NCBI RefSeq assembly: GCF_012689525.1
Contig: NZ_CP051514.1
Location: 1,922,001 to 1,986,000 of the forward strand
From: Paraburkholderia aromaticivorans
Lineage (GTDB): Bacteria > Pseudomonadota > Gammaproteobacteria > Burkholderiales > Burkholderiaceae
Length of the DNA: 64,000 nt
Reading direction: 5' to 3'
In this document: one piece after another, positions 53,874-62,458 of the stretch
How the letters are laid out: every line of letters starts with the position of its first letter
How positions within the stretch are numbered: position 1 is the first letter of the stretch
The notes under the pieces: generated by a model
What the model saw: the letters and a program-made list of their open reading frames with translations, nothing else
Databases searched by the model: none
What the model was told of the DNA's origin: nothing
Translations under genes and position numbers: made by a program

Positions 53874-55150
53874 ACCCTGCCCTCCCGTTGCGCGGCGAGC
53901 CGCTGGTCGAGTTCTATCGCGACGCTGGCGACGCTCGGCAGCGTGTCCGTGTAGACCGGCGTGAGCGGCAGCACGACGCCGCCGTCCGCACGGAACAGAT
54001 GACCGGGCGAACCGATGCCCGGCGTCGAAACCGGAAGGAAGACGGTCGGGCCAGGGCGGTCCATGCAGGCGCCGGCAAGGCGTGGGTGGCCTAAGACTAT
54101 GGTCGGCAACTCGGTGGGTGGCGGCGCGAGATCGGCGGTAAAGCTCGCGATCCATAGAAGCGAGTCGACCGCACGGTCGGCGAGCAGGCGCGCGGTGTCG
54201 TAGCGATGCGGTTCATGTTCGAGTCCGCCGCGGTGAACGCCGGTGCGTAGCGGCAGGCCCGAGAGCCAGGTGAGTGTCTGGTTCACCGTTGCGCCGCCGT
54301 CGTCGCCGCCGAGTGCGAGACCGCCTGCACGGGTCGTGCGGTTGAGTGTTTTCAACAGACGGTCGAGTGCTTCGACCAGAAGCGCTGCATGCGCGCCTGG
54401 CAAATCGGCAGGTGTCCAGACGAGCGTCGCATAACGGGCGGCGCGCAGTTTTTCGACGAGCGAGGCGAGCGCGGGGTCAGCCGCTTGCGGCGGTTTGCGG
54501 CTCAACAGGGCATTCAAGGTCGAGAGCGTGTCGTACAGGTCGCCTTGCAGCGGGATGGCGTGGGTCGCTACACCGTGGGCCTGTGCGATCGCAGGATCGA
54601 CGTCGCAACCCACGAACACGATGTCGCGTTGCGCCGGTCCGGCATCGGACGCGCCCGAGCCGATCCCGCAACGCGCGAAGAATTCTGGATGCCGTGCCGA
54701 CGGCATCGACCCAATACAGACGATCAGATCCGCACGGCAGCGGATTTCCGCGAGCGTCGTCGTGAAGCTGCCGCGGTCCTGCATGGCGGTGAGTCCGTGC
54801 ATCATGGCCCGGCCGTGCGCGTGGTCGATGATCGCGCCAGTGGTGTTCGCAAGCCGGTAGAGTGCGCGCGCACCGGCAACGTCGGTGGCCATGCCGCCAA
54901 AGAGCGGCTGCCGCGCGGCGCGAAGCCATTGAGCGGCTGCATCGAGCGCGGTCCGGTGATCGGCAGGCTGTCCGTTCAAGAGCGGCGTTACGGCCGACGG
55001 ACGGTTTTCGAACTGCGCGAGCGCATGCGTTGCGCGAGGGCAGTGTGTGCCGGCCGGCGTTAGCGTCCCGGCTGTGTCGACGCCGAAGCGGTCGCACAGC
55101 AAAGCGCAGAACGGGCAGGTCCAGAGCGAGGGGGATTGAGTCGAAGTCAT
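53870..55150 (-). CDS. fhcB: Formyltransferase/hydrolase complex subunit B
   Basis: This 426-residue protein is related to FwdB/FmdB of formylmethanofuran dehydrogenase, beginning MTSTQSPSLWTCPFCALLCD. In bacteria the subunit has lost tungsten/molybdenum and redox activity and is structural. The internal segments GAIIDHAHGRAMMHGL and LPTIVLGHPRLAG fit this. ATG 55150 starts the known region. A 251-bp gap separates it from the upstream HisA-like gene, so the fhc operon may have its own promoter. Confidence 0.88.
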   Translation of the reverse strand: MTSTQSPSLWTCPFCALLCDRFGVDTAGTLTPAGTHCPRATHALAQFENRPSAVTPLLNGQPADHRTALDAAAQWLRAARQPLFGGMATDVAGARALYRLANTTGAIIDHAHGRAMMHGLTAMQDRGSFTTTLAEIRCRADLIVCIGSMPSARHPEFFARCGIGSGASDAGPAQRDIVFVGCDVDPAIAQAHGVATHAIPLQGDLYDTLSTLNALLSRKPPQAADPALASLVEKLRAARYATLVWTPADLPGAHAALLVEALDRLLKTLNRTTRAGGLALGGDDGGATVNQTLTWLSGLPLRTGVHRGGLEHEPHRYDTARLLADRAVDSLLWIASFTADLAPPPTELPTIVLGHPRLAGACMDRPGPTVFLPVSTPGIGSPGHLFRADGGVVLPLTPVYTDTLPSVASVAIELDQRLAAQREGRV

Positions 55151-55401
55151 GCGGGCTGACGAGCAAGGCATATGCCATGCGACGCGCTTCAACGTTTGCG
55201 GACAACGCCGGCGAGATGACGTGCAACGCGCGACACACAATGTGCCGTGCGCCGTGTGCGAGCCGTCACAAACTGTCACGCGAGTGGACGTGTTGCGTGA
55301 GGCCTGTGCTCAGATGAGACGGCGGCGTCGTGCGCCAGGGCCATTGGCATGAAACATGATAGTCAGCACTGTCATGCGGTAGGCAACCCGCTGAGGAGCG
55401 A

Positions 55402-56166
55402 TCAGATCGTAGCGGGTGGAATACGGCGGTCATGCAGCGCGGACGCAATCAGCCATGCATCCGCGCCGGCCGCCGCGGCGGCGCGCAAGTCCTCGGTATG
55501 ACGCACGCCGCCCGCGCCGATGATCTGGCGTTGGCCTGCCCGACGCCGTACGTCGGCGAGCGCGGTGAGGTCGGGGCCCTCGAACGAGCCGACCCGTTCG
55601 AGCGTCATCACGATCAGCCGGGCAGGCCAGTTCGCGGTGTCGGTCCAGTACAGCGGATCGCCTAGAAGCGTGTCGTGGCGGCGGTCGAGAGACAGGATGG
55701 CGTCCTCCGGCAAGCGCGGAGGCGGGCACCCAGGGAGCGGGGGATGAGTGGGCGAGACGGACGGCAGCAAGGGTGCGCGGGCGTAACCGTCCAGTGCCGA
55801 TTCGCTGCGCAGCGATTCACTGCCGAACACGGGTGTCAGTGTCGCGCCGGCTTCACGCAGCGGTGTAATCAGCGTGTCGGCAGCGGCGGGATGGGTGAAG
55901 CCGGCATCGAGCCAGAGTTCGATACCGGGCAATGCGCGGACAAGACGCGCCAGGGTGTCGCGTTGCGGCGCGCCGCGCATGATGCCGTCGAGGTCCGCGA
56001 CGTAGAGCGCCGACGCGGCACTGTAGTCGAGAAGGGCCCGCGCGATATCGACGGGATCGCTGCCGCTGCATAGCTGCGATTCGACCGGCTGATAGCGGCT
56101 GCGTTCACCGCGCACGGCGCGTACCGCCGAGCCGTTGAGCAAATCGATGACTGGAATGATCTGCAT
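55402..56166 (-). CDS. HisA-related TIM-barrel protein of the H4MPT gene cluster
   Basis: This 254-residue beta/alpha barrel begins MQIIPVIDLLNGSAVRAVRG, with LYVADLDGIMRG and a phosphate-binding end IIGAGGVRHTEDLRAAAAAG. It lacks the full set of HisA residues and resembles the proFAR-isomerase-related family (COG1411) that co-occurs with C1 genes in methylotrophs and methanogens. The middle (about residues 130-155) has a proline-rich insert, SVSPTHPPLPGCPPPRLPED. Its start is only 12 bp from the divergent mfnD start. A role in pterin or methylofuran synthesis is likely but not known. Confidence 0.8.
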   Translation of the reverse strand: MQIIPVIDLLNGSAVRAVRGERSRYQPVESQLCSGSDPVDIARALLDYSAASALYVADLDGIMRGAPQRDTLARLVRALPGIELWLDAGFTHPAAADTLITPLREAGATLTPVFGSESLRSESALDGYARAPLLPSVSPTHPPLPGCPPPRLPEDAILSLDRRHDTLLGDPLYWTDTANWPARLIVMTLERVGSFEGPDLTALADVRRRAGQRQIIGAGGVRHTEDLRAAAAAGADAWLIASALHDRRIPPATI

Positions 56167-56178
56167 GAGGAGCGAGTG

Positions 56179-57180
56179 ATGACGAAAGTGCTGGTGTACG
56201 AATATATCAGTGGCGGTGGTTGCGCGGATGCCGACGTCATGCGCGAGCTGCTGCCGACGGGACGCGCGATGCGCAACGCGATTGCCGGTGACCTCGCCCG
56301 CGTGCCCGGCGTCTCGGTAACGTGCGCGACGACGGCAAGCGAGGCCGGCGATGCAAGCTGGCGCCGACCGGATACACGGCAACTGGCGTACTGCCTCCCG
56401 CCGGACGGCAACGACCCCTATCAGTTCATCCGCAAAGAGGCCCTGCGTCATGACGTGGTATGGGTGATCGCGCCGGAAACAGACGGTGTGCTAGCCGGGT
56501 TGTGTGACGCAGTCGACACGTCGCGCTGGATCGGTTGCGACGCGGAGTCGATCCGGATCGCGAGCAGCAAGCGCTGCACCGCGAAGCGTCTTGCGCAGGC
56601 GGGCATCGCCACGACGCGTGCGTGGTCGGTGGATGCGCCGTTACAGCCCGGCCCCGGCGCATGGGTCGTGAAACCCGACGACGGCGCGGGCGCCGTCGAC
56701 ACGCTTGTTTACCACGACTTTCGTACCGCCGAATATGCGTTCCTGCATCGCGCGGCGGCGCACGAGCGCGTGACGTTCGAAGAGTGGGTGGAAGGCGACG
56801 CATTGAGCTTGTCGCTAATCTGCGACCACGGCCGCGCCGACTTGCTGAGCATCAACTGGCAGCACATCAGCGTCGCGGGAGGACGGCTCCGGTATGACGG
56901 CGTAACGGTGGGCTCGATTACCTTGAACAGCCTCGTCGGCCATTCATGCAGCGCACTTGTGCGGCGCATCGCGGCGACGCTACCCGGTCTTGCCGGGTTT
57001 GTGGGTATCGACGTGGTGTGGCATCGGGAGCGCGGTCCGGTCGTGATCGAAATCAATCCGCGCGCGACCTGTGCTTACGTCGATCTGGCGAAGCGAGCCG
57101 ACCTCAACCTCGCGGCCAACATCCTCGCCAACCATTGCGCTGGACAAGCTGATGTCGAACGGAACCGCCATGCCGCGTGA
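56179..57180 (+). CDS. mfnD: ATP-grasp ligase, MfnD-like (tyramine-glutamate ligase for methylofuran)
   Basis: This 333-residue protein of the ATP-grasp superfamily has the nucleotide-binding segment GAWVVKPDDGAGAVDT and metal-binding VVIEINPRATCAYVDLAKRA. It opens with MTKVLVYEYISGGG, typical of the family in methanogens and methylotrophs. The known role of MfnD is gamma-glutamylation of tyramine in methanofuran synthesis. ATG 56179 follows GAGGAG; the earlier in-frame GTG 56176 is possible. It leads a plus-strand operon with mfnF and mfnE, and its end overlaps mfnF. Confidence 0.85.
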   Translation: MTKVLVYEYISGGGCADADVMRELLPTGRAMRNAIAGDLARVPGVSVTCATTASEAGDASWRRPDTRQLAYCLPPDGNDPYQFIRKEALRHDVVWVIAPETDGVLAGLCDAVDTSRWIGCDAESIRIASSKRCTAKRLAQAGIATTRAWSVDAPLQPGPGAWVVKPDDGAGAVDTLVYHDFRTAEYAFLHRAAAHERVTFEEWVEGDALSLSLICDHGRADLLSINWQHISVAGGRLRYDGVTVGSITLNSLVGHSCSALVRRIAATLPGLAGFVGIDVVWHRERGPVVIEINPRATCAYVDLAKRADLNLAANILANHCAGQADVERNRHAA

Positions 57181-58225
57181 ATGCGTGATCGGCTGGGATA
57201 TCGGCGGCGCGCACATCAAGGCGGCGCGCATCGAGGCCGGGCGTGTGCGCGATATCGTGCAATGGCCCTGTCCGTTGTGGCAGGGCCTCAGCCATGTCGA
57301 TAGCGCGCTGGAACAGGCCGCCGCACGATGGCCCGACTACGCAGAGGCCGATCACGCGGTGACGATGACAGGTGAAATGGCCGATCTATTCGAGCATCGA
57401 GAGGCGGGCGTCGCGGCACTCGCGCAGCGGCTCGCCGCACGTTTCGGCGCGCGGGTCGCGTTCTATGCAGGCACGGCGGGCTGGCACCGGCATGACGCAG
57501 TGGCCGCTCACTGGGCCCAGATCGCTTCAGCCAACTGGCTCGCGACTGCCGAGCTCATCGCGAGCCGGCTACCCGATGCCGTACTGGTCGATATTGGCAG
57601 CACCACGACGGACCTGATCCCGATTCTCGGCGCTCAAATCGTCGCGCGCGGCGCCGATGATGCGGGACGCCTGCGCTCGGGCGAACTGGTCTATCAGGGC
57701 GCGGTGCGTACGCCGCTGTGCGCGCTTGCGCAGCGCATACGCTTTCGCGGCGAGCAATACAACGTGATGAACGAATACTTTGCTACGACGGCGGACATCT
57801 ACCGGCTCACGGGCGAGCTCAATCCGCTGCACGATCAGTATCCGGCCGCTGACAATGGCCGCAAGGATCGTACGGCGACGTGTCAGCGTCTCGCGCGGAT
57901 GATCGGTTGCGACGCGCGCGAAGCCGTGGACACCGACTGGAACAGCTTCGCGCGCCAGTGGCGCAGCGCGCAACTCGCGCACCTGTCGTCGAACCTCACG
58001 CGGGTGCTCGGCCGCAGCGGCCTTGCACACAGTGTCGTGCTGGTGGCGGCCGGTTGCGGCGCGTTTCTCGCGGATGAGTTGGCCGCGCCGTTCGGCCGCG
58101 ACGTGGTGCGCTTCGAGACGCTGCTCGACGTCGATGGACCAGCCGCCGAATGGGCGCAAGTCTGCGCGCCGAGTGTAGCGGTCGGCATGCTGCTCGCCGA
58201 AGAGATCGATATGGCATTCGCCTGA
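57170..58225 (+). CDS. mfnF: Hydantoinase/ASKHA-type protein, MfnF-like (methylofuran assembly)
   Basis: This 351-residue protein begins MPRECVIGWDIGGAHIKAAR and has a DIGSTTTDLIPIL loop, both phosphate-binding segments of the hydantoinase/oxoprolinase-like fold. The bacterial family is annotated as a probable H4MPT-linked C1-transfer protein. The archaeal MfnF joins the furan and gamma-glutamyltyramine parts of methanofuran. ATG 57170 overlaps mfnD by 11 bp; ATG 57152 is an alternative. It is followed by mfnE. Confidence 0.85.
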   Translation: MPRECVIGWDIGGAHIKAARIEAGRVRDIVQWPCPLWQGLSHVDSALEQAAARWPDYAEADHAVTMTGEMADLFEHREAGVAALAQRLAARFGARVAFYAGTAGWHRHDAVAAHWAQIASANWLATAELIASRLPDAVLVDIGSTTTDLIPILGAQIVARGADDAGRLRSGELVYQGAVRTPLCALAQRIRFRGEQYNVMNEYFATTADIYRLTGELNPLHDQYPAADNGRKDRTATCQRLARMIGCDAREAVDTDWNSFARQWRSAQLAHLSSNLTRVLGRSGLAHSVVLVAAGCGAFLADELAAPFGRDVVRFETLLDVDGPAAEWAQVCAPSVAVGMLLAEEIDMAFA

Positions 58226-58261
58226 ACCAACCGCATCGCCGAAGCTGCGAAGGGAGCGCGT

Positions 58262-58852
58262 ATGTGGGTGGTGAAGATTGGCGGCAGTCTGAGCCGCGAT
58301 CCATTGCTGGAAGAATGGTTGCGCCAGCTAAGCGACCTGGGCGCCGGCCGCGTCGTGATCGTACCGGGTGGCGGCGGTTTCGCGGATCAGGTCCGCGAGC
58401 ATCAGGCCGTGTGGCGTTTCGACGATGTCGCGGCCCACAACATGGCGGTGCTCGCGATGGCGCAGCATGCGCTGCTGATGCAGGGCGTGTGCCGCAATCT
58501 GGTTGTCGCGGCCACCGAGGGGCAGATCCGGCGCGCGCTGCACGATGGCCGCGCGGCCGTCTGGGCGCCGCTCGGCATGTTGCGTCAGGAAGCGAATCTG
58601 CTAACCAACTGGGACGTGAGTTCGGACAGTCTGGCCGCGTGGCTGGCCAGCCGGTTGAATGCCGAGCGGCTCTTTGTCGTCAAATCGTGCGAGATCGAAC
58701 CGGGGCAAAGCATGGCTCACTACACCGCGCAGGGTGTGCTCGACCGGCGCTTCGCGGAGTTTACGCGCGACGCGTCCTATCTGGTCGAACTGGTGAACAA
58801 GAACGACTGGTCGCGCGTGCGCGACCAGTTGCTTCATGCGGCGACGCCCTGA
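58262..58852 (+). CDS. mfnE: Amino-acid-kinase-fold protein, MfnE-like
   Basis: This 196-residue kinase of the amino-acid-kinase fold has MWVVKIGGSLSRDPLL at the N-terminus and VVIVPGGGGFADQVREHQAV as the glycine-rich nucleotide loop. MfnE of methanogens phosphorylates aminomethylfuranmethanol phosphate to the diphosphate for condensation. It is shorter than N-acetylglutamate kinases, as expected. Its end overlaps the convergent mfnB end by 19 bp. Confidence 0.85.
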   Translation: MWVVKIGGSLSRDPLLEEWLRQLSDLGAGRVVIVPGGGGFADQVREHQAVWRFDDVAAHNMAVLAMAQHALLMQGVCRNLVVAATEGQIRRALHDGRAAVWAPLGMLRQEANLLTNWDVSSDSLAAWLASRLNAERLFVVKSCEIEPGQSMAHYTAQGVLDRRFAEFTRDASYLVELVNKNDWSRVRDQLLHAATP

Positions 58853-59562
58853 TTGATTGGCATTGCGTGGCATGCTGCGGATTCAGACACGCCTGTCAAC
58901 TGTTCGAGTAGTGCGCGCACACGCGCGCCCTCGAGCTTGCCGGTGCGAGGCCCGTTACACAGCGCGCTGCGAAACCCGGCGAAATCCGGTCCGAGCGCCC
59001 GCAGGCGCGACACGTGCTCGAGCCTCAGCGCGCCGGCAAGACCCACCATTACTTCATGCGCGCGGGCAATCTGCACCATGCTGTCGAGTACGGCCAGCGA
59101 TACGCCGTTGAACAGGCTTCCCGTTTTGCGCGCAGTATCGGCCATCACCGCAGAAAAGCGCAGTTCGCAGGCGAGCTCGACCAGCGTGAGGTCCAGCCCA
59201 TCGTCGCACAGGAGCACGGGCACCATGTTCCACGGCAGGGCGCGCATGCGTGTGAGCGTGTCGCGCGCACCGGGCCCGGGCGAGACGCCCGCTTTCACAT
59301 AGTCGACGCCGCATTGCCCGATGACCGCCGCGTGATAGGCGACGGCAGCGTCATCGCCCGGTTGCAGGTCGCCGATCGTCGCGCTGATCGGTATGCCCAG
59401 ATACGTCATGCGCAACTCGCGCACGATGGCCGAGATGCGCGTGGCCGGCAACGCGCCGAGTGCGCCGGCATGCGGCTCCTTGAGGTCGATGAAATCAGCG
59501 CCTGCTGCGGCGGCTTCGCGCGCCTCATCGAGGTCGCGCACACTGGTGAGGAGTCGGATCAT
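58834..59562 (-). CDS. mfnB: (5-formylfuran-3-yl)methyl phosphate synthase, MfnB-like
   Basis: This 242-residue TIM barrel (DUF556 family) begins MIRLLTSVRDLDEAREAAAA. Key segments are ADFIDLKEPHAGALGAL and CGVDYVKAGVSPG, with the catalytic lysines. MfnB condenses two glyceraldehyde-3-phosphate to the furan precursor of methanofuran. ATG 59562 overlaps the DUF447 stop by 4 bp. It is convergent with and overlaps mfnE, so the two furan-synthesis operons meet tail to tail. Confidence 0.88.
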   Translation of the reverse strand: MIRLLTSVRDLDEAREAAAAGADFIDLKEPHAGALGALPATRISAIVRELRMTYLGIPISATIGDLQPGDDAAVAYHAAVIGQCGVDYVKAGVSPGPGARDTLTRMRALPWNMVPVLLCDDGLDLTLVELACELRFSAVMADTARKTGSLFNGVSLAVLDSMVQIARAHEVMVGLAGALRLEHVSRLRALGPDFAGFRSALCNGPRTGKLEGARVRALLEQLTGVSESAACHAMPINQGVAA

Positions 59563-60143
59563 GATAGCGCTCGCTGGTGGGCAGGTTCGTCGGATTCATA
59601 GTGGGCGGCAATGGCGTCGGTTAACCATTGCCAGGCTTCGTGCTCAGCGGGGCCGGCGGTTTTGTCGACGGCAATTTTCAGGTAGGCGATCTCCGCGTCG
59701 ATCTTCTCGCGCGGCAGCAGGTGCAACCGGCTGACGAGTACGGCGCCTTCGATGACCGCGGCCTGCGCACGGTTAAAACCCGTGAAGGCGCCGTGGGTGG
59801 CGTCGACGACTCTTTGCATCGTCAGGGTGGGTCGAAGAGGGTCGTCGCGCGCGCGGGTCAATCGCAATTCGGCATGCGCGAGTGCGCCGGCCAGCCGCAC
59901 GCATGGCACTTCTCTCGCGGGCAGCGTCGGCCAGTCGCGTCGGCCCGTCACGCAGCCCGCGAAGACGCGCACGTCGGTCGTGAAGTTGACGACGGCACAG
60001 CGGGTCGCGATGATATTGTCGTAGGTCAGTGATGGCCGGAACGGCATCAGGATTATGTTGTTGCCATCGAAGCGCACGCCCATCGGCGCGACATGCGCCG
60101 TGCCTTGCTTCGATAGGGTTGTGACAACTGTTTCGTGGATCAT
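59559..60143 (-). CDS. DUF447-family flavin-binding-like protein of the H4MPT cluster
   Basis: This 194-residue protein has the split-barrel flavin-reductase-like opening MIHETVVTTLSKQGTAHVAP and MGVRFDGNNIILMPFRPSLT. The family (DUF447, COG2457) is found in methanogens and in H4MPT-using bacteria. Precise activity is unknown; FMN binding is expected from the fold. It starts 2 bp after the DHPS-like gene and its stop overlaps the mfnB start. Confidence 0.8.
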   Translation of the reverse strand: MIHETVVTTLSKQGTAHVAPMGVRFDGNNIILMPFRPSLTYDNIIATRCAVVNFTTDVRVFAGCVTGRRDWPTLPAREVPCVRLAGALAHAELRLTRARDDPLRPTLTMQRVVDATHGAFTGFNRAQAAVIEGAVLVSRLHLLPREKIDAEIAYLKIAVDKTAGPAEHEAWQWLTDAIAAHYESDEPAHQRALS

Positions 60144-60145
60144 CG

Positions 60146-61531
60146 TCAAGCCTCCTTGCGCAAGGTGGTGCCCGGCGCGCATTGTGCAAGCAGCGTGCCG
60201 GCGTCGCGCGGCGCGGCGCATCCCCAGTCGAGCGACTGATCCTGCGCATAGCGCTTGCCAAGGCGCCATGCGACTTCGGCGCGGGCCAGTTCCACACCCA
60301 TGTAGAACGCATGCGCGGCGTCGTCGTCGAGCTTCAGGCGCGGCCATAGCGCGAACGGATCGTGTGCGACGTGGTGACCGTCGCGGTTGTAGACATGCAC
60401 ACCGTCGAGCGCTACCTGCACGCGAAAGTTCGGATCGCGGATCGCGCGGGCCGTCTCGGCGATCTCGTCGGGTGTATCGGGAAAAGGACGCTTTGCGTGC
60501 ACGGTCATCAGCGCGTCTGACAGGCCCTTGGGGAGCGTCTGCATTTCGCGGGCGGCGTACATCACGCGCCGCGCCACATCGGCTTCGCGCACGGCCCGGC
60601 GTGCATGGCCGCTGACCTGGGTGGTCAGGATGCCGGCGATCCCGAGTTCCACGCCAATACCGAGCAGGACTGCGTTGATGCCGGAGGTATCGGCTTCAGT
60701 CAACTCTGTGACGTTGCCGACGCCCATCAGGATCGGCGCTTCGGGGAACGCATCGCGCAGCCGCTGATAACGCATCAGCGACTTCATCAGGCCGAACGGA
60801 ATGGGGTCGAGAATAGGATCGGCGAGGAATGGCCGACCTGTGCGCGTCATCATGTCGACCGCGGCGAAGAGCGACGCTTCGTCGCCCGGTTCACGGGCGA
60901 TCAACACCGGCGTCGAGTCGACTTCATTCAGGAGCCACAGCGTATCGACGTTCAGGCTCAACAGATAGTCGGCGCCCGCGCGCCCGCCGCGCACGAGTTC
61001 TTTCGTGTCCATCGAGTCGACGCTGACCTTCATCCCTTGCGCCTTCAGCGCGCGCACGGCGTCCGCCAGATGCGGGAACGGTGTGGAGGGCAGGCAGCCG
61101 AGATCGATTACATCGGCGCCGTCTGCCCGCAACTGCGCGGCGCGCGCGCAGATCGCGTCGACCGTTAGCCTCGGCGCATCGACGATCTCCGCAAAAATCG
61201 CGATGTCGTACTTCGACAGATCGACCGGTCGTGCCGCGCGGTTGAAGTAGGCAGGGAGGTCTTTCAGTTCTTCTGGTCCGCGTTCGACCGGCATGCCGTA
61301 GTGCAACGACAGCGCGTCGAGATCGCCGCGGCAGCGGCCGGGTACGATCACACGGTCGGCGGCGATAGGAGCGGATACCCGGCGCTTGATCATGTCCGCG
61401 GTCATCAACGCGGCGACCTGCAAACCGATCTCGCGTATCTCCCATGTGAAAGAGGCCGGTTCCAGGCTTTGCAGCACGCGCGCAAGCCCGTTCTGTGCGA
61501 GGCGGCCGGTGAGAAAGACAATGTGTTCCAT
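60146..61531 (-). CDS. Dihydropteroate-synthase-like protein for tetrahydromethanopterin synthesis
   Basis: This 461-residue protein has an N-terminal domain with MEHIVFLTGRLAQNGLARVL. A pterin-binding TIM barrel follows (ADGADVIDLGCLPSTPF, KVSVDSMDTKELVRGGRAGA, LSLNVDTLWL), and a C-terminal DUF6513-like part completes it. It belongs to the archaeal-type DHPS-related family conserved in H4MPT users, not to FolP. It probably works at the step joining the pterin to the arylamine, though the activity in bacteria is not settled. ATG 61531 starts the family. Confidence 0.85.
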   Translation of the reverse strand: MEHIVFLTGRLAQNGLARVLQSLEPASFTWEIREIGLQVAALMTADMIKRRVSAPIAADRVIVPGRCRGDLDALSLHYGMPVERGPEELKDLPAYFNRAARPVDLSKYDIAIFAEIVDAPRLTVDAICARAAQLRADGADVIDLGCLPSTPFPHLADAVRALKAQGMKVSVDSMDTKELVRGGRAGADYLLSLNVDTLWLLNEVDSTPVLIAREPGDEASLFAAVDMMTRTGRPFLADPILDPIPFGLMKSLMRYQRLRDAFPEAPILMGVGNVTELTEADTSGINAVLLGIGVELGIAGILTTQVSGHARRAVREADVARRVMYAAREMQTLPKGLSDALMTVHAKRPFPDTPDEIAETARAIRDPNFRVQVALDGVHVYNRDGHHVAHDPFALWPRLKLDDDAAHAFYMGVELARAEVAWRLGKRYAQDQSLDWGCAAPRDAGTLLAQCAPGTTLRKEA

Positions 61532-61553
61532 GGCGAACTCGGTGAGCCGGATG

Positions 61554-62153
61554 TCAGACGGGACTCAGGCACGCGGGTGTACCCAGCGACCTGAGACGGA
61601 GGTTGAGCGCTTCACGCAAAGCGTCGACCGAACAGACGACCTGGCAATGATCGATTTGCCGCAGGCGCGCCACGTTGTCCAGTTCGATGTTGCGTGGCCG
61701 CAGTTCGACCCAGTCCTGCGGACTCTTCGTGACGACCACGGCCTCCGTATCACAGGCAAACACGATCCCTGGGATGCCGAGCTTGCCGGCCTGCGCAAAG
61801 ATGTTGGTAGGCAGCGTGTCGGACAGGCCGAGCGCGCATTTCGCAACCGTGTTGCTGGTGGCGGGCGCGATCACGACGGTGTGGTAGTAGCCGGCCTCAT
61901 AGAACATTCCGACCGGCACTGAGCTCGCACTGTTGTCGCGAAACACGCGGAAGCGTTCCTTCAGTTGCGCGAGGTGGATTTTGTAAAGCGGCAGCACTTC
62001 CTCGGCCGCACGCGAGAGGAACAGGTCGACGTTCGGCATCTCGGCCGCAAGCGCGAGGGACTCTTCCAGACAATGCCCCGATCCGGTAATGGCCCATGCG
62101 AGGCGCGGCCGGGTGGCCGGGAGCGTGTGCGACGTTTCGTGCGACTGGGTCAT
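61554..62153 (-). CDS. DmrX/DmrB-like flavoprotein (dihydromethanopterin reductase candidate)
   Basis: This 199-residue flavoprotein of the UbiX/archaeoflavoprotein fold has RLAWAITGSGHCLEESLALA as FMN-binding start and VVIAPATSNTVAKCALGLSD in the second half. In beta-proteobacterial H4MPT clusters this family, called DmrX, is thought to reduce dihydromethanopterin, replacing DmrA of Methylobacterium. ATG 62153 gives the family start. It is followed by the DHPS-like gene 22 bp later in the same operon. Confidence 0.8.
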   Translation of the reverse strand: MTQSHETSHTLPATRPRLAWAITGSGHCLEESLALAAEMPNVDLFLSRAAEEVLPLYKIHLAQLKERFRVFRDNSASSVPVGMFYEAGYYHTVVIAPATSNTVAKCALGLSDTLPTNIFAQAGKLGIPGIVFACDTEAVVVTKSPQDWVELRPRNIELDNVARLRQIDHCQVVCSVDALREALNLRLRSLGTPACLSPV

Positions 62154-62168
62154 CGGCCACCTGGGCAG

Positions 62169-62320
62169 GCAGTGTGTGCAGTTTGCGATACAGAGTGTGA
62201 CCACCGGCATGCACGCCATCGGAACATCCAGCGACAGCACTGCGCCGACGATCGGCCTGTGCGTGCGGCTGGCTGAGGATTGCCGGCGCGATGGAACCAG
62301 CGCCCGGCCGCACACACTGC
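62169..62320. promoter_or_regulatory. Inverted 11-bp repeats in the divergent dmrX-like/aldolase control region
   Basis: GCAGTGTGTGC (62169-62179) and its exact inverse GCACACACTGC (62310-62320) are 130 bp apart in a 305-bp gap between two divergent pterin genes. The left copy is 16 bp upstream of the dmrX-like start. They could be regulator sites; chance is possible given the GT-rich sequence. Confidence 0.35.
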
Positions 62321-62458
62321 GCTCTCTTGCGACATTCGTGCCTGGGCCGGTTCTTGCATGACGGTGAGCCACGAGCCGTCGCGTTTTCTCGCGGATCACG
62401 AAAAGCGAGGCGCGAAGGAAAAGGGCTGACACTTCCAATGCAAGCGAAAGGAGCATCG

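Noticed and set aside
55402..56166. Histidine biosynthesis gene hisA
   Set aside because: No other his genes are present and the active-site pattern is incomplete; it lies in a C1 cofactor cluster.
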